Source of the DNA: Actinomycetes bacterium
GTDB lineage: Bacteria > Actinomycetota > Acidimicrobiia > Acidimicrobiales > JAMCPL01
DNA length: 9,284 bases
Assembly (NCBI GenBank): GCA_021846725.1
Contig: JAJZWK010000061.1
Coordinates: 1-9,284, forward strand
Reading direction: 5' to 3'
Part shown: piece by piece, positions 1 to 6,476 of the stretch
Numbering within the stretch: position 1 is the stretch's first letter
Layout of the letters: every line of letters begins with the position of its first letter
Made by a program: the position numbers and the translations under genes
The notes under the pieces: generated by a model
Database searches by the model: none
Told to the model about the DNA's origin: nothing
What the model saw: the letters and a program-made list of their open reading frames with translations, nothing else

Positions 1-2
1 CT

Positions 3-611
3 AAAATTGACCTACCGATCTCTCCAGGGGTATTCAATCCATGGTTCTCCAATGCAGCACTGGCACGCCTTTATGGCATCAAGTACCTGTTTGCACTGCC
101 GGGATCAAATCCCCCGATCGACACAACCTTGTCCTTGACAGAAAAGAGCTTTTCAATCTATAAAGTTCCTGACTCCCAGCGATACAGCTTGATATCTCAG
201 AAAGCTATATCGAGCATGTCTAACACTATCGAGGAAGCTGAAAATCCACCCAATGGATACGGCAAGGTAACATCTTCACGATGGACTACCAACAACAACT
301 TGCAGCTACATGTCGATGCACGCAAGAAAACGGCCTTATTGGCACGTATAACTTATGTACCTGGCTGGCACGCCACAGTAAACGGCCATGGAGTCGCGAT
401 ATATAAAGCGGCAGGTACCATGCTCTCCATAAAGCTTCCTGCCGGCAGGAGCACGGTAGACCTCACCTACTGGCCATCTACCTTCACCATTGGAATCGTC
501 GCTGCAATCGCTGCATTAGCATCCCTCATCGTGCTGGCTGTCTTCTTCAATCATAAGCACAGTCACGGTGCTCACATAAAGCGGGCGAGACAAGGTACGT
601 ACAACACATAG
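3..611 (+). CDS. YfhO-like membrane protein, C-terminal fragment
   Basis: The frame is open from the left edge of the window to a TAG at 609-611, giving 202 residues of a protein whose N-terminus lies outside. An internal TTG at 129 could be called as a start, but the coding frame continues upstream of it with sensible protein (a NPWFSN...LYGIKYLFALPG stretch), so this is the tail of a longer gene. The visible part has an extracytoplasmic beta-rich region with a YVPGWHATVNG motif and a later LPAGRSTVDLTYWPS motif. A single hydrophobic helix follows at about residues 160-183, then a short basic, His-rich cytoplasmic tail. This PGW-x-ATV-(D/N)G ... PAG...Y-x-P layout is the usual C-terminal end of YfhO-type multi-membrane proteins, which act in or near cell-envelope glycosylation. 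Function is inferred from that resemblance only; a related actinobacterial membrane glycosyltransferase with the same tail is possible. It converges with the gene at 666-1451, and I see no clear terminator hairpin in the 54-base gap. Confidence 0.7.
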   Translation, partial: KIDLPISPGVFNPWFSNAALARLYGIKYLFALPGSNPPIDTTLSLTEKSFSIYKVPDSQRYSLISQKAISSMSNTIEEAENPPNGYGKVTSSRWTTNNNLQLHVDARKKTALLARITYVPGWHATVNGHGVAIYKAAGTMLSIKLPAGRSTVDLTYWPSTFTIGIVAAIAALASLIVLAVFFNHKHSHGAHIKRARQGTYNT

Positions 612-665
612 AAAGATATCCCCGAGAATCGAAGTGAATCCGTCTAAAAGTCAGATGACGAAGTC

Positions 666-1451
666 TCAAATAATGACATTCCGGTTACTGCCGTCCCCGT
701 TACTGTCGTCACGGTTATTCTCAGGTCTCAACAAAGACGACTCTTCCGAGAAGGATGACTTATCCGAAGCCGATATAGTGTCGGCATGGCCATGTCCGAC
801 GTTCTCCTTGCCCAGAGAAGCAACATCTGAAGAATCTGACCTCTGTTGTCCCCCTCTCTTTGATATAGATCCCGTCCACCTGCCGCCATCCCAGTACCGA
901 AAGAAACCCTCCATCCCGAAAGGATCAGGGTACCACCCGGCTTGCATAGGCAGATCTCGCTGTGGAACAGTAAGCGCTGGATGAGGTACCGATCGTACTC
1001 CTGATTGTAGTTCTTGTGGGGCAGATCTCACTGCTTGGTCGGGCGACGAATCGCTTATCGGTATAGCAACAGCATCGCTGCTGGATTCAATGGGCGATCG
1101 GATAGGGGTGGCCTTCTTCATGAAATCGGTCAAGCTCTCTACTTCCATCGCTTCTCCTACTTCAGATCCACCGATAGGATCGGCTACTATCCAGGGGTCC
1201 TTTGGCCGTACTACCTTTAGCATATCTCTCTCTTTATAGGGATCATTCGCAGTATAACGTCCTGCTCTCCAAACAGTCTCATTATACCTGTCTACTCTAC
1301 GTTTCCACCACACCACCAAGACAAGCAGGATGAGCAAAACAACAATAACCGCCAGCACCAACTCGAATTCACTCATATGCAACGCATGCTCACCCTCGTG
1401 CATGATACGACTGAAAAAGGTGTAAAGCTGATTTATTACGTCAGCCAGCAT
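666..1451 (-). CDS. DUF2510-containing single-pass membrane protein
   Basis: This 261-residue protein has a short N-terminal segment, one strong transmembrane helix at about residues 31-49 (runs of V, L, I ending in WWKRR), and then a long polar, presumably cytoplasmic, region. Residues 168-196 match DUF2510: AGWYPDP, then FFRYWDGGRWT. DUF2510 is a small actinobacterial domain of unknown function, usually attached to membrane or secreted proteins. The remainder is low-complexity and Ser/Asp/Asn-rich, ending in a short repeated DDSNG/DGSNR motif. The start is uncertain. ATG at 1449-1451 is the longest option but has no good Shine-Dalgarno sequence; in-frame ATGs at 1401-1403 and 1374-1376 would still keep the whole helix, the latter with GGGTGAG about 12 bases upstream. 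Its own promoter lies at 1486-1494, overlapping the end of the upstream aldo/keto reductase gene region. No function can be assigned beyond an envelope-associated role. Confidence 0.85.
   Translation of the reverse strand: MLADVINQLYTFFSRIMHEGEHALHMSEFELVLAVIVVLLILLVLVVWWKRRVDRYNETVWRAGRYTANDPYKERDMLKVVRPKDPWIVADPIGGSEVGEAMEVESLTDFMKKATPIRSPIESSSDAVAIPISDSSPDQAVRSAPQELQSGVRSVPHPALTVPQRDLPMQAGWYPDPFGMEGFFRYWDGGRWTGSISKRGGQQRSDSSDVASLGKENVGHGHADTISASDKSSFSEESSLLRPENNRDDSNGDGSNRNVII
681..717 (-). repeat. 15-bp tandem repeat in the DUF2510 gene
   Basis: Two consecutive 15-base units, 681-695 and 696-710, differ at two positions (third and eleventh bases). A partial third copy covers 711-717. Because the unit is a multiple of three, it encodes a five-residue repeat (DDSNG then DGSNR) near the C-terminus of the DUF2510 protein. 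The repeat could change in number without breaking the frame. Confidence 0.6.
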
Positions 1452-1479
1452 CGACCCGGACCGCCATACCTCGTATCAT
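1441..1479 (-). CDS. possible 12-codon leader ORF upstream of DUF2510 gene
   Basis: An ATG at 1477-1479 lies exactly six bases after the TATAAT at 1486-1491, so it could sit at the 5' end of the mRNA. It opens a 12-residue frame (MIRGMAVRVDAG) ending with TGA at 1441-1443. The frame differs from the DUF2510 frame and its stop lies 6-10 bases inside the longest version of that gene. It might couple or attenuate translation, or favour one of the internal starts at 1403 or 1376. Such a short frame can easily arise by chance; the only support is its position. Confidence 0.2.
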   Translation of the reverse strand: MIRGMAVRVDAG

Positions 1480-1485
1480 GAGATC

Positions 1486-1494
1486 ATTATAGCA
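1486..1494 (-). promoter_or_regulatory. extended -10 promoter for the DUF2510 gene
   Basis: On the minus strand this reads TGCTATAAT: a perfect TATAAT (1491 to 1486) preceded by the TGN of an extended -10. No convincing -35 hexamer is visible 16-19 bases upstream, which is acceptable for an extended -10 promoter. The predicted transcription start is about 1479, giving a leader of about 28 bases to the ATG at 1451. The promoter sits just after the aldo/keto reductase stop codon (1513-1515) in the 61-base gap. Confidence 0.6.
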
Positions 1495-1512
1495 CGAGAT
1501 CGGCTACTAAGC

Positions 1513-2544
1513 TCACCAGGCTGATTTGATAGGTCGGATATATCTATCCAGGGTTCTCGATACCAGTAGTTGCCCAGCCCTGATGCCACGGGTGAACTGA
1601 TCGGTCAAACCAGACGATGATCTATAACCGCTGGAAACATCATTTAACTCCCTTATGTTGTCATCAGTCAGACTCAATTGTGCCGACTCAACGTTAGCTC
1701 GTAACTGGGATACCGAGCTTGCACCCGGTATAACCACGACATTTGGTTTACTGATAATCCAGGCCAAGGCAACCTGGGTAGGCGTGGCACCATGCTCCAA
1801 GGCTATGCGTTTCAGGGATTCAATTACTGGCTTTGCTCGATCCAGGTTCTGCGGTTGAAAGGCTGCAGTATATGCTCTCAGGCCACCGGGAATATTATCC
1901 CTGGAATACTTACCGGATAAGAGCCCTTGTGCAAGTGGACTGTAAGCTATCACCACATGACCAGTCTCTTCCGCCCAGGGAAGTATGTCGTTCTCTATTC
2001 TCCTGTCAAGCAGATTGTAACGGACCTGATTGCTAAGCACATTACCCGACAAGAAGCGCTCAGCTTGCTGCCATGAAGCCAACGAAAAATTCGATACCCC
2101 TACGTCCCTTACCAGGCCACTTCTTTGAAGTGAAGACATTGCTTTCATGGTCATACTCAGGGGAACGACAGGATTTGGCCAATGTATCTGGTATAGATCT
2201 ATACTCTGTACCCCAAGCCGTGAGGCACTCCGCCTTGCTCTGTCCTTGATGACTGGCTCCACCGGCATTACAGGGAACACCTTTGTCGCAATAAAGACTT
2301 CATCCCTACGGGACTCAATGGCCCGACCGACTGCCCTTTCCGATCGACCCCATCCGTAAGCCTCTGCAGTATCTATGACGTTTACACCCAGGTCTAATGC
2401 CTGATTTACTATAGCGAACGATTCCCTCTCCTCGTAACCACGTCCATAGTTCCACTCTTTGGAGCCAAATTGCCAGGTACCCAAACCAATAACGGAAAGC
2501 TTGGTTCCATGGACATCTACATAACGCACAGTACCGCCAATCAA
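1513..2544 (-). CDS. aldo/keto reductase
   Basis: The 343-residue product is a cytoplasmic (beta/alpha)8-barrel NADPH-dependent oxidoreductase of the aldo/keto reductase superfamily, reducing carbonyls on a substrate that cannot be told from sequence. The catalytic tetrad is intact: D58 and Y63 in DTAEAYG, K88 in ATKVF, and H121 in YQIHWPNP. The cofactor-binding features are also present: GVSNF at 149-153, YSPLAQGLLSGKY at 201-213 and IPGASS at 272-277. Length is normal for the YajO/Kv-beta-like branch. The longest frame begins with TTG at 2542-2544, five bases after the stop of the SDR gene; an in-frame GTG at 2527-2529 (VRYVDV...) is an alternative, and neither has a strong Shine-Dalgarno sequence. 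The tight spacing says it is co-transcribed and probably translationally coupled with the upstream SDR dehydrogenase. The final 30 or so residues are a basic extension beyond the barrel. Confidence 0.93.
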   Translation of the reverse strand: MIGGTVRYVDVHGTKLSVIGLGTWQFGSKEWNYGRGYEERESFAIVNQALDLGVNVIDTAEAYGWGRSERAVGRAIESRRDEVFIATKVFPVMPVEPVIKDRARRSASRLGVQSIDLYQIHWPNPVVPLSMTMKAMSSLQRSGLVRDVGVSNFSLASWQQAERFLSGNVLSNQVRYNLLDRRIENDILPWAEETGHVVIAYSPLAQGLLSGKYSRDNIPGGLRAYTAAFQPQNLDRAKPVIESLKRIALEHGATPTQVALAWIISKPNVVVIPGASSVSQLRANVESAQLSLTDDNIRELNDVSSGYRSSSGLTDQFTRGIRAGQLLVSRTLDRYIRPIKSAW

Positions 2545-2549
2545 CCCAC

Positions 2550-3317
2550 TTACTTGGGTGGCATCCTTATTCCACCGTCCAACCTGATAACCTCACCATT
2601 CAGGTAGTCGCACGATACAATAAAGGCTACAAGATCGGCATACTCCGATGGCTTACCAAGTCTTTTCGGAAAGAGAACCGACTGTCCCAAGGCCTCCTTC
2701 TGAGGCTCCGGCAGAAGACCGAGCAACGGTGTGTCAAACAATCCAGGAGCAATGGCACATACCCTGATACCGCTTACAGCAAGGTCCCTTGAAGCAGGAA
2801 CCGTCATACCTACAATAGCCCCTTTCGAAGCTGAGTAAGCCAGCTGACCTATCTGACCTTCGAACGCTGCCACCGATGCAGTATTGACAACCACACCCCT
2901 GCTCCCATCTTCCTGGGGTTCTGTCTGAGCTATAGCTGAACTGGCACGTGTCATCACATTGAACGTACCGATTAAATTGACATTCTGGATGAACTGAAAA
3001 GACTTGAGATCATGTGGAGAATTATCACGGTTTATTACACGCCCGATCCATCCTATGCCAGCACAATTGACCGCTATACGCAGCTTGCCACCCTCTGCAG
3101 CCTGATCGACGGCACGCTGACAATCATCTGGATTGGAAACATCTCCCACCACATAATTGGTTCCCTTGCCGAGTTCTTCTGCCAGTTTCTTGGCTGGCTC
3201 TTCCTTGATATCGAATATGGTACAGCGTGCTCCCATGGCAGTAAGCTTGCGCACAGTAGCCTCGCCGAGACCAGATCCTCCACCTGTTACTATTGCTGAA
3301 CAATCGTTTATTTCCAT
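2550..3317 (-). CDS. SDR-family dehydrogenase (HSD10-like)
   Basis: This is a 255-residue classical short-chain dehydrogenase/reductase, a cytoplasmic Rossmann-fold enzyme. Numbered from the ATG at 3315-3317, it shows the TGGGSGLG dinucleotide loop at 11-18, D36 at the end of strand 2 (an NAD(H) preference signature), NCAG at 84-87, and the catalytic tetrad N114, S148, Y161 and K165 (YSASK). The C-terminal NGEVIRLDGG is at 240-249. The VNCAGIGWIGRV and FEGQIGQLAYSASKGAI regions look like 3-hydroxyacyl-CoA dehydrogenase type 2 (HSD17B10) relatives, so a short-chain 3-hydroxyacyl-CoA or similar alcohol substrate is plausible but not proven. The frame extends two codons further to a TTG at 3323. 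I prefer the ATG because the -10 element at 3326-3331 places transcription start at about 3319, downstream of that TTG. It leads a two-gene operon with the aldo/keto reductase. Confidence 0.93.
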   Translation of the reverse strand: MEINDCSAIVTGGGSGLGEATVRKLTAMGARCTIFDIKEEPAKKLAEELGKGTNYVVGDVSNPDDCQRAVDQAAEGGKLRIAVNCAGIGWIGRVINRDNSPHDLKSFQFIQNVNLIGTFNVMTRASSAIAQTEPQEDGSRGVVVNTASVAAFEGQIGQLAYSASKGAIVGMTVPASRDLAVSGIRVCAIAPGLFDTPLLGLLPEPQKEALGQSVLFPKRLGKPSEYADLVAFIVSCDYLNGEVIRLDGGIRMPPK

Positions 3318-3325
3318 AAACAAGA

Positions 3326-3355
3326 ATATTAGCCATTACCGCGCTCATATGCCAA
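3326..3355 (-). promoter_or_regulatory. promoter of the SDR-aldo/keto reductase operon
   Basis: On the minus strand a TTGGCA at 3355-3350 (five of six to TTGACA) is followed, after 18 bases, by TAATAT at 3331-3326 (fits the actinobacterial TANNNT -10 pattern). The predicted start at about 3319 is only 2 bases before the ATG at 3317, so the mRNA would be leaderless or nearly so. This agrees with the lack of a Shine-Dalgarno sequence upstream of the gene. Confidence 0.55.
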
Positions 3356-3398
3356 ATCGAAACTAATTATGGCCATGCCATTAAATAATCACCAGAAG

Positions 3399-3407
3399 TG
3401 TTAAGAT
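3399..3407 (+). promoter_or_regulatory. extended -10 promoter, leaderless, for the glycosyltransferase gene
   Basis: The sequence TGTTAAGAT combines a TGN extension with TAAGAT (TANNNT). Exactly six bases separate it from the GTG at 3414-3416, which would make the G of the start codon the +1 nucleotide. The only purine-rich bases nearby (AAGG at 3409-3412) are one base from the start codon and too close to serve as a Shine-Dalgarno sequence. No good -35 element is seen. A short inverted repeat, ATGGC-cat-GCCAT (3369-3381), lies just upstream where a -35 or operator would be. Confidence 0.5.
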
Positions 3408-3413
3408 CAAGGC

Positions 3414-4325
3414 GTGACCGACAGGACAGCTCCAGACTCCAAAAACGGCAACCCCAAATACAGCATAGTCATACCAGCATTCAACGAAGAACGATATATT
3501 AGAAATTGCTTGCAGTCACTGGCCAGACAAGACTTCACTGGAGACTATGAAATAATAGTAGCCGACAACAACAGTACCGACTCTACTGCAGAGATAGTGT
3601 CATCTCTTGGCGTTACCGTTGTCGAAGCACCTCATATAGGGGTCTGTCAGGCACGCCAGCGAGGCACAGAAGAGGCACGAGGGGAGATAATCATATCAGC
3701 AGACGCTGATACCATATACGACACTTCATGGCTTACCCGTATAGACGATGCATTTTCCAAGAACCCTGAGTGCGTAGCCGTTGCCGGTCCATGCAGTTTT
3801 ACCGACGGGCCATGGTGGAGTGCCATATACCCTAAAATCTTATTTGGCGCAGTCTACCTGGTGTACCTGTTGACAGGACACGTATTCTATATCAGTGCCA
3901 CCAATATTGCCTTCAGAAAAGACGCGTGGCCCGGTTACAACACCAATATGACCCAAGGAGGTGACGAGATCGACCTTCTCAGGAAGCTGCGTTCAAAGGG
4001 TAAGATAGTATTTGGTCTGAGCAATCCAAGCTTCAGTTCGTCAAGACGCCTCAGCCGCGGTTTGCTTTACAATCTATTCATCAGTTTTGGATATTATTAC
4101 CTGATCACCTACTGGGTAAATCGCCTAGCCGGACGTTGTCTGCTGAAAAACGCACCAGCCTTCAGAGATAGCGCCGTACAACGTTCTCCTGTTTACTGGC
4201 TCAGCAGGATAACTATCGCAACTGCCACTATCCTGTTCATGGCTTTTCCTGGACGCCCCATCGTAGGTCTAGGCTATGGTTATGTCGTCGAACCGCTGTT
4301 CGATGCCGTAACGCGATTGTTCTAG
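3414..4325 (+). CDS. family 2 glycosyltransferase, membrane-associated
   Basis: The 303-residue product begins with a GT-A fold of glycosyltransferase family 2: YSIVIPAFNEERYI at 16-29, EIIVADNNSTD at 46-56 with nucleotide-binding D51, and the DAD metal-binding motif at 97-99 (SADADT). A GGDEIDL motif at 182-188 occupies the place of the usual acidic acceptor/catalytic-base motif. C-terminal hydrophobic stretches at about 142-160, 217-235 and 263-279 suggest membrane association, so the likely role is transfer of a nucleotide-sugar residue to a lipid or polymer on the inner face of the membrane. Sugar and acceptor cannot be read from the sequence. The start is GTG at 3414, supported by the -10 element six bases upstream (leaderless). 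It is followed after 4 bases by a polysaccharide deacetylase gene, a pairing expected for making and N-deacetylating an amino-sugar glycolipid or exopolysaccharide. That pathway is an inference from the pairing. Confidence 0.9.
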   Translation: MTDRTAPDSKNGNPKYSIVIPAFNEERYIRNCLQSLARQDFTGDYEIIVADNNSTDSTAEIVSSLGVTVVEAPHIGVCQARQRGTEEARGEIIISADADTIYDTSWLTRIDDAFSKNPECVAVAGPCSFTDGPWWSAIYPKILFGAVYLVYLLTGHVFYISATNIAFRKDAWPGYNTNMTQGGDEIDLLRKLRSKGKIVFGLSNPSFSSSRRLSRGLLYNLFISFGYYYLITYWVNRLAGRCLLKNAPAFRDSAVQRSPVYWLSRITIATATILFMAFPGRPIVGLGYGYVVEPLFDAVTRLF

Positions 4326-4329
4326 GTGT

Positions 4330-5130
4330 ATGGTGTCAAACGACCCACAGTTTGGAAAAATGGGATACAGCACATCATACCAGAAGGGTAAGACACTCTA
4401 TCGTAAGTTTATACTGCCATTGGGCAGTACTGGGATATGCATAGGCTCACTGTACTGGCTCTGTATGTCGCCATACTCTCAGCTACAAGGAGATTTCCCG
4501 TACCGTGGCGACACAAATGAAAAACTGGTAGCCATTACCTTTGATGACGGACCGAATCAACCTTATACCTCGCAGATAGCCAGTCTACTTGCCGATTATG
4601 GCATAAAAGCGACTTTCTTCCAGCCCGGTGCTTGCATTGAGCGCTACCCCGAGGTCACACAAGAATTGTTCGGAACGGGACACGTGATTGGCAGTCACGC
4701 CTACTCGCATCAATTCAGCAAGTACCTTCACTTGAAAAGCATACAGCAAGAGATCGAACAGGCTAACGCCGTATTTGCAAAATATCTAGGGGTCTTGCCG
4801 TCTCTATACCGTCCTCCATGGCTGCTGAGAATACCAGGAAGTCTCGCCATGGTAAGGAGTTACTCTTTGCAACCGGTATCCGGGGAGTTCTGCCACTCAT
4901 TGGAGGTATTCCAGCCTGATCCTGCCCGGATAGCCAGGGGAGCTGTATCAAAAGCAAAACCGGGCGCATTCATACTATTTCACGATGGGTTCGATGCCAA
5001 GGGTGGCAATCGCGCCCAGACCGTAAAAGCAGTCAAAATAACTATCGAGCACCTGAGCAATGCAGGATACAGTTTTACCACCGTAGACAAACTCCTCGAC
5101 ATACCGGCATACCGGCCACTTCACGTCTGA
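4330..5130 (+). CDS. NodB-type polysaccharide deacetylase
   Basis: This 266-residue protein is a carbohydrate esterase family 4 (NodB homology) metal-dependent deacetylase. Motif 1 is TFDDGP at 70-75 (D72 as likely base, D73 as metal ligand). Motif 2 is SHAYSH at 122-127 with metal ligands H123 and H127. Motif 3 is RPPW at 161-164, and motif 5 is ILFHDG at 215-220 with H218. Motif 4, normally an Asp-Trp pair before a PDP stretch, appears as LEVFQPDP at 191-198, so the Asp looks replaced by Glu and the Trp by Val; this alignment is by eye. A hydrophobic segment at about 28-47 may be a signal anchor, placing the enzyme outside the membrane. The ATG at 4330 is four bases after the glycosyltransferase stop with AGGTG just upstream (TAGGTGTATG); ATG at 4360 is an alternative that keeps the anchor. 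Its substrate is probably an N-acetylated sugar made with help from the adjacent glycosyltransferase. Confidence 0.92.
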   Translation: MVSNDPQFGKMGYSTSYQKGKTLYRKFILPLGSTGICIGSLYWLCMSPYSQLQGDFPYRGDTNEKLVAITFDDGPNQPYTSQIASLLADYGIKATFFQPGACIERYPEVTQELFGTGHVIGSHAYSHQFSKYLHLKSIQQEIEQANAVFAKYLGVLPSLYRPPWLLRIPGSLAMVRSYSLQPVSGEFCHSLEVFQPDPARIARGAVSKAKPGAFILFHDGFDAKGGNRAQTVKAVKITIEHLSNAGYSFTTVDKLLDIPAYRPLHV

Positions 5131-5232
5131 ATACTGTGCATCCTGCAGGAAGCGGACATGTTGACTATCACTGCTATTTGCTCCATTGGATGTTCGGCTA
5201 TCTCATATACCAGAATAATATACTTCGGTCGA

Positions 5233-5261
5233 CTTAGGTTGCAGTGAATCTGCAGCCTAAG
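5233..5261. terminator. candidate bidirectional terminator hairpin between convergent genes
   Basis: CTTAGGTTGCAG (5233-5244) and CTGCAGCCTAAG (5250-5261) are complementary over 12 base pairs with one G-T pair, separated by a five-base loop (TGAAT). No T-run follows on either strand, so it is not a canonical intrinsic terminator. Its place between the deacetylase stop (5130) and the stop of the protease gene (TAG at 5257-5259, inside the right arm) suggests transcript-end formation or 3'-end protection. The rest of the 126-base gap (5131-5256) holds no gene that I can support. Confidence 0.5.
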
Positions 5262-6471
5262 ACCATGGGGCATATTGGAATCCAGATGGAGCGCTATGCC
5301 CACCAGATCCGGGAGTAGGGCCATGAGCAGCATTACCCAACCTACCCCCTATACGGTGCAAGGCAGATAATGCCTGGTAAAGCGAGTTGACTGCCACTAC
5401 CTTAAGATGCTTCGATGCCACTGATACAGCACTGTTGTATTCCTCCTTGGGGACAATAAAGACCGTTGCTCCAGCACGCTCTACAGCAATAGTCTTCTCT
5501 CTGACACCACCTACAGGCCCTACTGCACCATTGGGTCTGATAGTACCGGTGGCAGCAACTATTTTTCCGCCAGTAAGATCACCACCATTCAATGCGTTCA
5601 GGATACCAAGTGTAAATGCCAGACCAGCGGAAGGCCCTCCTATCATACCCGTAGACAGATTCACGGCAAACGGCAACGAATAGACCCCTTGAGTAAAGGG
5701 GACCACACCAATAAAACCCGTATTGTTGGGGCCACCCAATGTGGACGGCCTTTTACCGATTACAATTTTCACCTGGCTATAACGCGGATTAGATGATCTT
5801 TCCCCACCCAATCCGATCAACTGGTTCACGGTGGTAAATGTCAGAGTTGCTGTACTACCCGGCCTCTCTGCCGATATAGCATTGGCCAGTCCATTAGCTG
5901 TAAATATGCTCTTGCCATTCACTGCTGTAACTACATCTCCAGGTATGAGCTTCCCCCACGAAGGTGAAGGTTTCAACACCATCCATACGACGGCTCCTGC
6001 ATTTTGCTCGGGCACGCTGTAGCCCATCTGGCGCAATGCTTCCACTCGTGCAGTTAGCTTGGCCTCTGTCATCTCGACCATGGCCTCACCATCGAGCTCG
6101 CTCGCCGGACCAGGTCCGATCAACTCATCCGACTTTACCAGTGCAACATGTGGTTCGAACTGATCCAGTATATAGCCCAGCAAGGTAACTTGAGTCACCT
6201 CTACATCTGTCATAAGCACCTGCCCATGCAAAGGATGTAAGCTCTTACCAGGAATAGAAAGCATATGCGAAACTGGTAATGCGTTGCCCGGTGACAGGCT
6301 GTAATAAGGCATGTTGATCAATGAGGAGGCTACAACCAAGAGTGCCAGAACAAGAATAATCACTCCCGATACGACCATACCGTGACCTATTTTATGCAAG
6401 ATACCAGTAGACTCAGCATGCCCCAGGAACCCAGAATGATTCTGCACATCAGGCTCTTTATCATCAGTCAC
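5257..6471 (-). CDS. ylbL: YlbL-like membrane-anchored PDZ/Lon-type protease
   Basis: The 404-residue product has a polar N-terminus, one transmembrane helix at about 32-53, an extracytoplasmic region, a PDZ domain at about 160-240 (GDVVTAVNGK and GLANAI regions) and a Lon-type S16 peptidase domain at about 268-375. The Ser-Lys catalytic dyad is intact: S281 in GGPSAG and K326 in GGVREKTIAV. This is the domain order of B. subtilis YlbL and its actinobacterial relatives, ATP-independent proteases lacking the AAA module. B. subtilis YlbL helps clear the cell-division inhibitor YneA after DNA damage. A Gly/Pro/His-rich tail follows the protease domain. The start is GTG at 6469-6471; the GAGGAG formed by the last glutamate codons of the upstream MreB-like gene gives a Shine-Dalgarno sequence about 11 bases away. 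It is the last gene of the rapZ-yvcK-mreB-like operon, and its stop is inside a hairpin. Confidence 0.93.
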   Translation of the reverse strand: MTDDKEPDVQNHSGFLGHAESTGILHKIGHGMVVSGVIILVLALLVVASSLINMPYYSLSPGNALPVSHMLSIPGKSLHPLHGQVLMTDVEVTQVTLLGYILDQFEPHVALVKSDELIGPGPASELDGEAMVEMTEAKLTARVEALRQMGYSVPEQNAGAVVWMVLKPSPSWGKLIPGDVVTAVNGKSIFTANGLANAISAERPGSTATLTFTTVNQLIGLGGERSSNPRYSQVKIVIGKRPSTLGGPNNTGFIGVVPFTQGVYSLPFAVNLSTGMIGGPSAGLAFTLGILNALNGGDLTGGKIVAATGTIRPNGAVGPVGGVREKTIAVERAGATVFIVPKEEYNSAVSVASKHLKVVAVNSLYQALSALHRIGGRLGNAAHGPTPGSGGHSAPSGFQYAPWS

Positions 6472-6476
6472 TACCG

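Noticed and set aside
129..131. TTG as the start of the first gene
   Set aside because: The same frame stays open to the left edge with protein-like sequence matching the YfhO-type layout, so the gene starts outside the window.
612..665. Terminator between the convergent YfhO-like and DUF2510 genes
   Set aside because: I looked for inverted repeats and T-runs and found none convincing.
634..984. Plus-strand open frame of 116 codons
   Set aside because: It is antisense to the DUF2510 gene, whose domain motif and promoter support the minus strand.
3321..3323. TTG as the SDR start
   Set aside because: It lies only two bases from the -10 element and upstream of the predicted transcription start; the ATG at 3317 fits better.
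3124..3348. Minus-strand frame of 74 codons overlapping the SDR start
   Set aside because: Different frame from the SDR, which carries all family motifs; no independent support.
5141..5150. Perfect palindrome TCCTGCAGGA after the deacetylase gene
   Set aside because: Ten bases with no loop, no T-run and no partner nearby; likely chance.
5387..5683. Plus-strand open frame of 98 codons
   Set aside because: It is antisense to the Lon-like protease domain with an intact catalytic dyad; a shadow of a conserved gene.
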